NCBI GenBank assembly: GCA_026395315.1
Contig: JAPLYY010000031.1
Span: 1 to 8,318 of the forward strand
Direction of reading: 5' to 3'
Length of the DNA: 8,318 bases
Source: Candidatus Shapirobacteria bacterium
GTDB lineage: Bacteria > Patescibacteriota > Microgenomatia > UBA12405
Shown here: positions 5,827 to 8,318 of the stretch, one piece after another
How the letters are laid out: every line of letters starts with the position of its first letter
How positions within the stretch are numbered: the stretch's first letter is position 1
The notes under the pieces: generated by a model
What the model was told of the DNA's origin: nothing
The model's input: the letters and a program-made list of their open reading frames with translations, nothing else
Database searches by the model: none
Position numbers and translations under genes: made by a program

Positions 5827-6273
5827 TTGAGTATGTATAAACTATTACTATTACTGGTGACGGGAATTTTGCTATCTGGTTGCGGAACAACTATATCCAG
5901 TCAGGTTCAAACCAATTCCGTGCCTATACCCAACCAAGAAGATATTATTAGAGTCTTTTTTTCATTAATCGATGAAAAACGGATTCCGGAAGCAATCGGA
6001 ATGATGAGTGAAAAGGCAATATCTAATGATAGTGTTAAACAAGAATGGACAACTCAGTTTAACGATTTTGACAGCGTAAAAGTAGTGGCAGTAGAAAAAT
6101 CGATTGAAGAAAATTTATATAAAGTAACATTAGAGGCTAAAGTAAATCTACGGGCGGCGAATTATCCGATCCCCTATTATGGTTATGGCGATAAAACAGA
6201 CGTCAGATTTATTAAATTAATTAAAGATAGTCAGGGTCGGTGGAAAATAGACGGAATAGCAACGGGTCCATAG
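5827..6273 (+). CDS. Lipoprotein with NTF2-like (DUF4878-like) domain
   Basis: A secreted, lipid-anchored protein of 148 residues counted from TTG 5827 (146 from ATG 5833). The signal is textbook: M-Y-K, a run of leucines, then lipobox L-L-S-G-C, with the acylated cysteine at residue 19. After a Ser/Gln/Asn linker the mature domain starts near residue 37 with Q-E-D-I-I-R-V-F-F-S-L-I-D-E-K-R-I-P-E-A. Beta strands follow (V-K-V-V-A-V-E-K, Y-K-V-T-L-E-A-K-V), ending with V-R-F-I-K-L-I-K-D-S-Q-G-R-W-K-I-D-G. A helical start and a closing G-x-W-K-I-D strand are typical of NTF2-like folds such as DUF4878, which bind small ligands or partners outside the cell. Its 3' end overlaps the opposing membrane-protein gene by 43 bases. 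The fold assignment is by pattern; no ligand is known. Confidence 0.85.
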   Translation: MSMYKLLLLLVTGILLSGCGTTISSQVQTNSVPIPNQEDIIRVFFSLIDEKRIPEAIGMMSEKAISNDSVKQEWTTQFNDFDSVKVVAVEKSIEENLYKVTLEAKVNLRAANYPIPYYGYGDKTDVRFIKLIKDSQGRWKIDGIATGP

Positions 6274-6533
6274 ATAAGAAATAAAATCAAAAGACCGGTG
6301 ATAAAAACAAATCCGGTAATTTTAAGGATTTCCCGGAGGATGGACTTTAAGCTGTTGACGGCAGGTTGGTAGGGTTGATATTCAATTTTGAGCCGGGTTA
6401 ATAAAAATTGCCTGGCAGCCGAAGGGACTAAACGGTAAAACCAAGACCGCCAAAAATTAAAGAGGAGAAACAGCCAAATCAGAAATAATATCAGAGGAAC
6501 TAAAATCGATAATAACAAGCCTAAATAAATCAT
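6231..6533 (-). CDS. Hypothetical two-helix membrane protein
   Basis: A 100-residue protein I do not recognise. Helix one covers about residues 4-27, an unbroken run of Leu/Ile/Phe. A basic, aromatic linker of about 40 residues follows (W-R-S-W-F-Y-R-L-V, R-Q-F-L-L-T-R-L-K-I, Y-Q-P-Y-Q-P). Helix two covers about 70-92. By the positive-inside rule the Arg/Lys-rich linker should face the cytoplasm, with both termini outside. Its ATG directly follows the stop of the upstream 111-residue gene with no base between, so the two are co-transcribed and probably coupled. The last 43 bases lie antisense to the end of the lipoprotein gene. Since the second helix runs almost to the stop, that overlapping part is needed by the protein. 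Confidence 0.65.
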   Translation of the reverse strand: MIYLGLLLSILVPLILFLIWLFLLFNFWRSWFYRLVPSAARQFLLTRLKIEYQPYQPAVNSLKSILREILKITGFVFITGLLILFLIYGPVAIPSIFHRP

Positions 6534-6869
6534 TTAAATTACTTTTTTTTGCCAAAAATCACCCGATTTCTTTTCAGCCCGGTCACCAATTTTATAGTCG
6601 TCATACATGGTTTTGGAGACAGCAATCTTTTTTTGAGAACCGTCTTCGATTTTGAAAACTAAGGTGTAGAACTGATCAATTTTGTGGGAATCTTCGAAAC
6701 TTCCCCGTTGTTCATTGAATAATTTGTCAACCACTACCCCTTTCCAGGCACTTTTTCGGCCACGGGAAATAACTTTAGCAACAACTATCAGAAAGCCAAT
6801 GACCAGAGCGCCAAAAAAGAGAAAGAAAATAATCATCGGTCCAAAAATTACCAGTTTTTCCGGTTGCAT
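6534..6869 (-). CDS. Membrane-anchored small beta-domain protein (DUF2500/DUF7489-like)
   Basis: A 111-residue protein with one strong membrane helix at about 7-34, followed by a basic stop (S-R-G-R-K-S) and a soluble domain from 41 on. That domain opens with A-W-K-G-V-V-V-D-K and continues with Y-T-L-V-F-K-I-E-D-G-S-Q-K-K-I-A-V-S. It closes with Y-D-D-Y-K-I-G-D-R-A-E-K-K-S-G: a series of short strands with a G-D turn, suggesting a small beta barrel. From memory this resembles the DUF2500/DUF7489 type of domain, which reads G-x-V-x-x-K, then x-x-V-x-F-x-x-x-D-G, then x-x-G-D-x-x-x-x-x-x-G. No function is known. It is the first gene of a two-gene unit. An A-rich ATTAAAAT precedes the ATG in place of a Shine-Dalgarno. 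Confidence 0.68.
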   Translation of the reverse strand: MQPEKLVIFGPMIIFFLFFGALVIGFLIVVAKVISRGRKSAWKGVVVDKLFNEQRGSFEDSHKIDQFYTLVFKIEDGSQKKIAVSKTMYDDYKIGDRAEKKSGDFWQKKVI

Positions 6870-6990
6870 ATTTTAATAAAATTTATAATTTAAAATGGTT
6901 TAATTTTGAGGTGGGCTATGGAGGTTAGTTATTGGCATTTTACCATACGATTATGGAAACAATAGAAGGTTTATATGATAATCTATTCTG
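6870..6990. other. Divergent intergenic region, longest non-coding stretch in the window
   Basis: These 121 bases separate the minus-strand membrane-protein pair from the plus-strand acyl-CoA synthetase gene, so both promoters should lie here. The part nearest the minus gene is almost pure A/T (6870-6905) and has TATAAA on the minus strand at 6882-6887, about 12 bases before the ATG. The part nearest the synthetase gene has the -10-like boxes described separately. Between them a G-rich patch (6908-6927) holds two Shine-Dalgarno-like runs. I see no terminator hairpin. Confidence 0.6.
6951..6982 (+). promoter_or_regulatory. Putative promoter of the acyl-CoA synthetase gene
   Basis: Two overlapping -10-like hexamers, TATGAT (6974-6979) and GATAAT (6977-6982), each match five of six consensus bases. 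They end 8-11 bases before the ATG at 6991. A weak -35-like TTATGG at 6951-6956 stands 17 bases upstream of TATGAT. The resulting transcript would have a leader of only a few bases, in line with the absence of a Shine-Dalgarno before this start. Confidence 0.35.
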
Positions 6991-8318
6991 ATGTCCCGTG
7001 ATTTATCCGGTTTATTTACACCGCACTCAATTGCTGTTATCGGCGCTTCCCAATCAGCGGAAAAAGTCGGCTCTATTGCTCTGAAAAATATTATTGTTTC
7101 GGGATATTCCGGCCGGGTTTATCCGGTTAATCCCAATGTTACCAATATTGGACATCTTAAATTCTATCCCAATGTAGCCAGTCTGCCGGAAATCCCCGAT
7201 CTGGCGGTGATGGCCATTCCGGCGAATTTGGTGGTGGCCGAGTTGGAAAAATGCGGTCAATTTGGTATTAAAAATGTTGTCATTTTTTCGGCCGGGTTTA
7301 AGGAAATCGGAGAGAGCGGTGGGGAACTGGAAAAGCAGCTAATCGTTACCGCCACTCGCTATCAACTCAATATTCTTGGTCCTAATTGTCTGGGATTTGC
7401 AACCACCAATCCACCGCTTAATGTGACTTTTGGCCAGGTGATTAAGTCTCCGGGAAATTTGCGGTTTATTTCTCAATCAGGAGCTCTGGCTGCCAGCCTG
7501 TTTGACTGGTGCCAGTCAACCGGGCTGGGTTTTGATGATTTTATGACTATCGGCAATAAATCAATTATTTCTGAAAATGACATTTTAGAATATTGGTTAC
7601 CGCTGTTAAAACAGCCTTCGACTCCGGTAAAACCGGTAGGGATGTATCTTGAATCAATGGCGTCGGGTCAGGATTTTGTCAAAATTATAAGTCAAATTAC
7701 TCCCTATAATCCGGTTTTTATGTTAAAACCCGGCAAATCACCATCGGCAGCCAAGGCGATGCATTCCCATACCGGGGCTATTGCCGGCGAGGATCGGGTA
7801 TTGGAATCAGCCCTGTCTCAAACCGGGGTTATCCGCTGCCAGGAATTAGGTGATTTTTTTGATTTAGCCCAAGCTTTTGCCTGGAAAAATGCTCCTGTTG
7901 GTCCCCAGGTAGCAGTTATTTCTAATGCCGGTGGACCGGCAGTACTGACTACCGACACTATTACCGGCTTGGGGTTGGAAATGGCTAAATTAAGCCCTGT
8001 TTCCCAACAAAAACTACTTGATTGCCTCCCCCGGATGGCATCAATTATTAATCCGATTGATGTATTGGGCGATGCCTTGGCCCAGCGTTTTGGTCAGGCT
8101 TTGGAAATTGTTTTACAGGAAAAAACAGCTCAATCAATTGTGGTGGTTTTGACCCCCCAGTTAATGACTCAAATTGAAAAAACGGCCGATATTATTGGTC
8201 AATTATCCAATAAATATCCCCAACCAATTTTTGGTGCTTTTATCGGCGGTAATCATACGGTTGAGGGTCAAAAAATTCTCAACCGTTATAAAATTCCCAA
8301 CTATCCTTTTCCGGAAAG
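6991..8318 (+). CDS. ADP-forming acyl-CoA (acetate-CoA) synthetase, N-terminal part (3' end outside window)
   Basis: The frame is open from the ATG at 6991 to the right edge: 442 codons and no stop. The family converts acyl-CoA, ADP and phosphate to acid, CoA and ATP, a fermentative ATP-yielding step usually making acetate. The CoA-binding Rossmann domain opens with S-I-A-V-I-G-A-S (13-20) and includes G-P-N-C-L-G (130-135). The ligase domain has I-S-Q-S-G-A (160-165) and S-H-T-G-A-I-A-G with H260, which corresponds to the phosphorylated histidine of the alpha subunit. The third domain holds S-N-A-G-G-P (311-316) and I-N-P-I-D-V-L-G-D (353-361). Whether an ATP-grasp (beta) part is fused or separate lies beyond the edge. 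By eye this gene uses more GGC, GCC and CCC codons than its neighbours, which may reflect high expression or a different history. Confidence 0.93.
   Translation, partial: MSRDLSGLFTPHSIAVIGASQSAEKVGSIALKNIIVSGYSGRVYPVNPNVTNIGHLKFYPNVASLPEIPDLAVMAIPANLVVAELEKCGQFGIKNVVIFSAGFKEIGESGGELEKQLIVTATRYQLNILGPNCLGFATTNPPLNVTFGQVIKSPGNLRFISQSGALAASLFDWCQSTGLGFDDFMTIGNKSIISENDILEYWLPLLKQPSTPVKPVGMYLESMASGQDFVKIISQITPYNPVFMLKPGKSPSAAKAMHSHTGAIAGEDRVLESALSQTGVIRCQELGDFFDLAQAFAWKNAPVGPQVAVISNAGGPAVLTTDTITGLGLEMAKLSPVSQQKLLDCLPRMASIINPIDVLGDALAQRFGQALEIVLQEKTAQSIVVVLTPQLMTQIEKTADIIGQLSNKYPQPIFGAFIGGNHTVEGQKILNRYKIPNYPFPE

Noticed and set aside
6682..6876. 64-codon plus-strand open frame
   Set aside because: Antisense to the 111-residue membrane-anchored protein; very basic, with no domain pattern.
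6918..6965. 15-codon plus-strand ORF preceded by GAGGTG, possible leader peptide of the synthetase gene
   Set aside because: Good Shine-Dalgarno spacing, but the peptide shows no attenuator-like codon run, and the likely promoter lies downstream of its start.
7054..7260. 68-codon minus-strand open frame
   Set aside because: Antisense to the CoA-binding domain of the acyl-CoA synthetase; its repeated Ile/Asn/Gly content mirrors that gene's codons.
1..8318. Alternative genetic code with UGA as glycine
   Set aside because: UGA ends at least three genes (5601, 4258, 6231) at expected lengths, and no gene contains an in-frame UGA.

Overview
The window looks like a compact, AT-rich bacterial chromosome segment of the Candidate Phyla Radiation / Patescibacteria type. 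That assignment is an inference from several traits: tiny or overlapping gene spacings (two 4-base overlaps, one zero-gap junction, two convergent overlaps), many very small membrane proteins, almost no Shine-Dalgarno sites, and the style of the proteins. UGA is used as a stop by at least three genes and no gene has an in-frame UGA, so the UGA-glycine code of some CPR lineages is not in use. I see no rRNA, tRNA, CRISPR array, transposase or phage gene.

Layout. (a) 1-759, plus strand: the 3' part of a carbohydrate-related helical (alpha/alpha-toroid-like) protein. It converges on, and overlaps, (b) a minus-strand run of nine genes reading from 5807 down to 727. In transcription order these are: a membrane-anchored coiled-coil protein, a Nudix hydrolase, a ribbon-helix-helix (RHH) regulator, a YggT-family membrane protein, two miniature membrane proteins of 45 and 47 residues (lmo0937/DUF5670-like and DUF3096-like), a PH-like domain protein, a P1B-like P-type ATPase with a non-canonical metal-site motif, and a GT4 glycosyltransferase. 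Gaps between these genes are never more than 45 bases. (c) 5827-6273, plus strand: a lipoprotein with an NTF2-like fold, divergent from (b). (d) 6869-6231, minus strand: two small membrane proteins joined stop-to-start, the second overlapping the lipoprotein gene tail to tail. (e) 6991 to the right edge, plus strand: the N-terminal 442 residues of an ADP-forming acyl-CoA synthetase, which would make ATP while releasing an organic acid such as acetate.

How the parts may work together. The central run reads as a membrane or envelope homeostasis block: a cation pump, several tiny membrane proteins of families often linked to stress, YggT, a PH-like domain protein and a glycosyltransferase. A small DNA-binding protein sits in its middle, with a perfect 14-base palindrome and a -35-like box just ahead of its likely start. 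The two most distinctive observations are the ATPase's C-A-D-D sequence where P1B pumps have CPC, and the RHH gene's putative self-regulated promoter. Function of the block as a unit is an inference from gene order.
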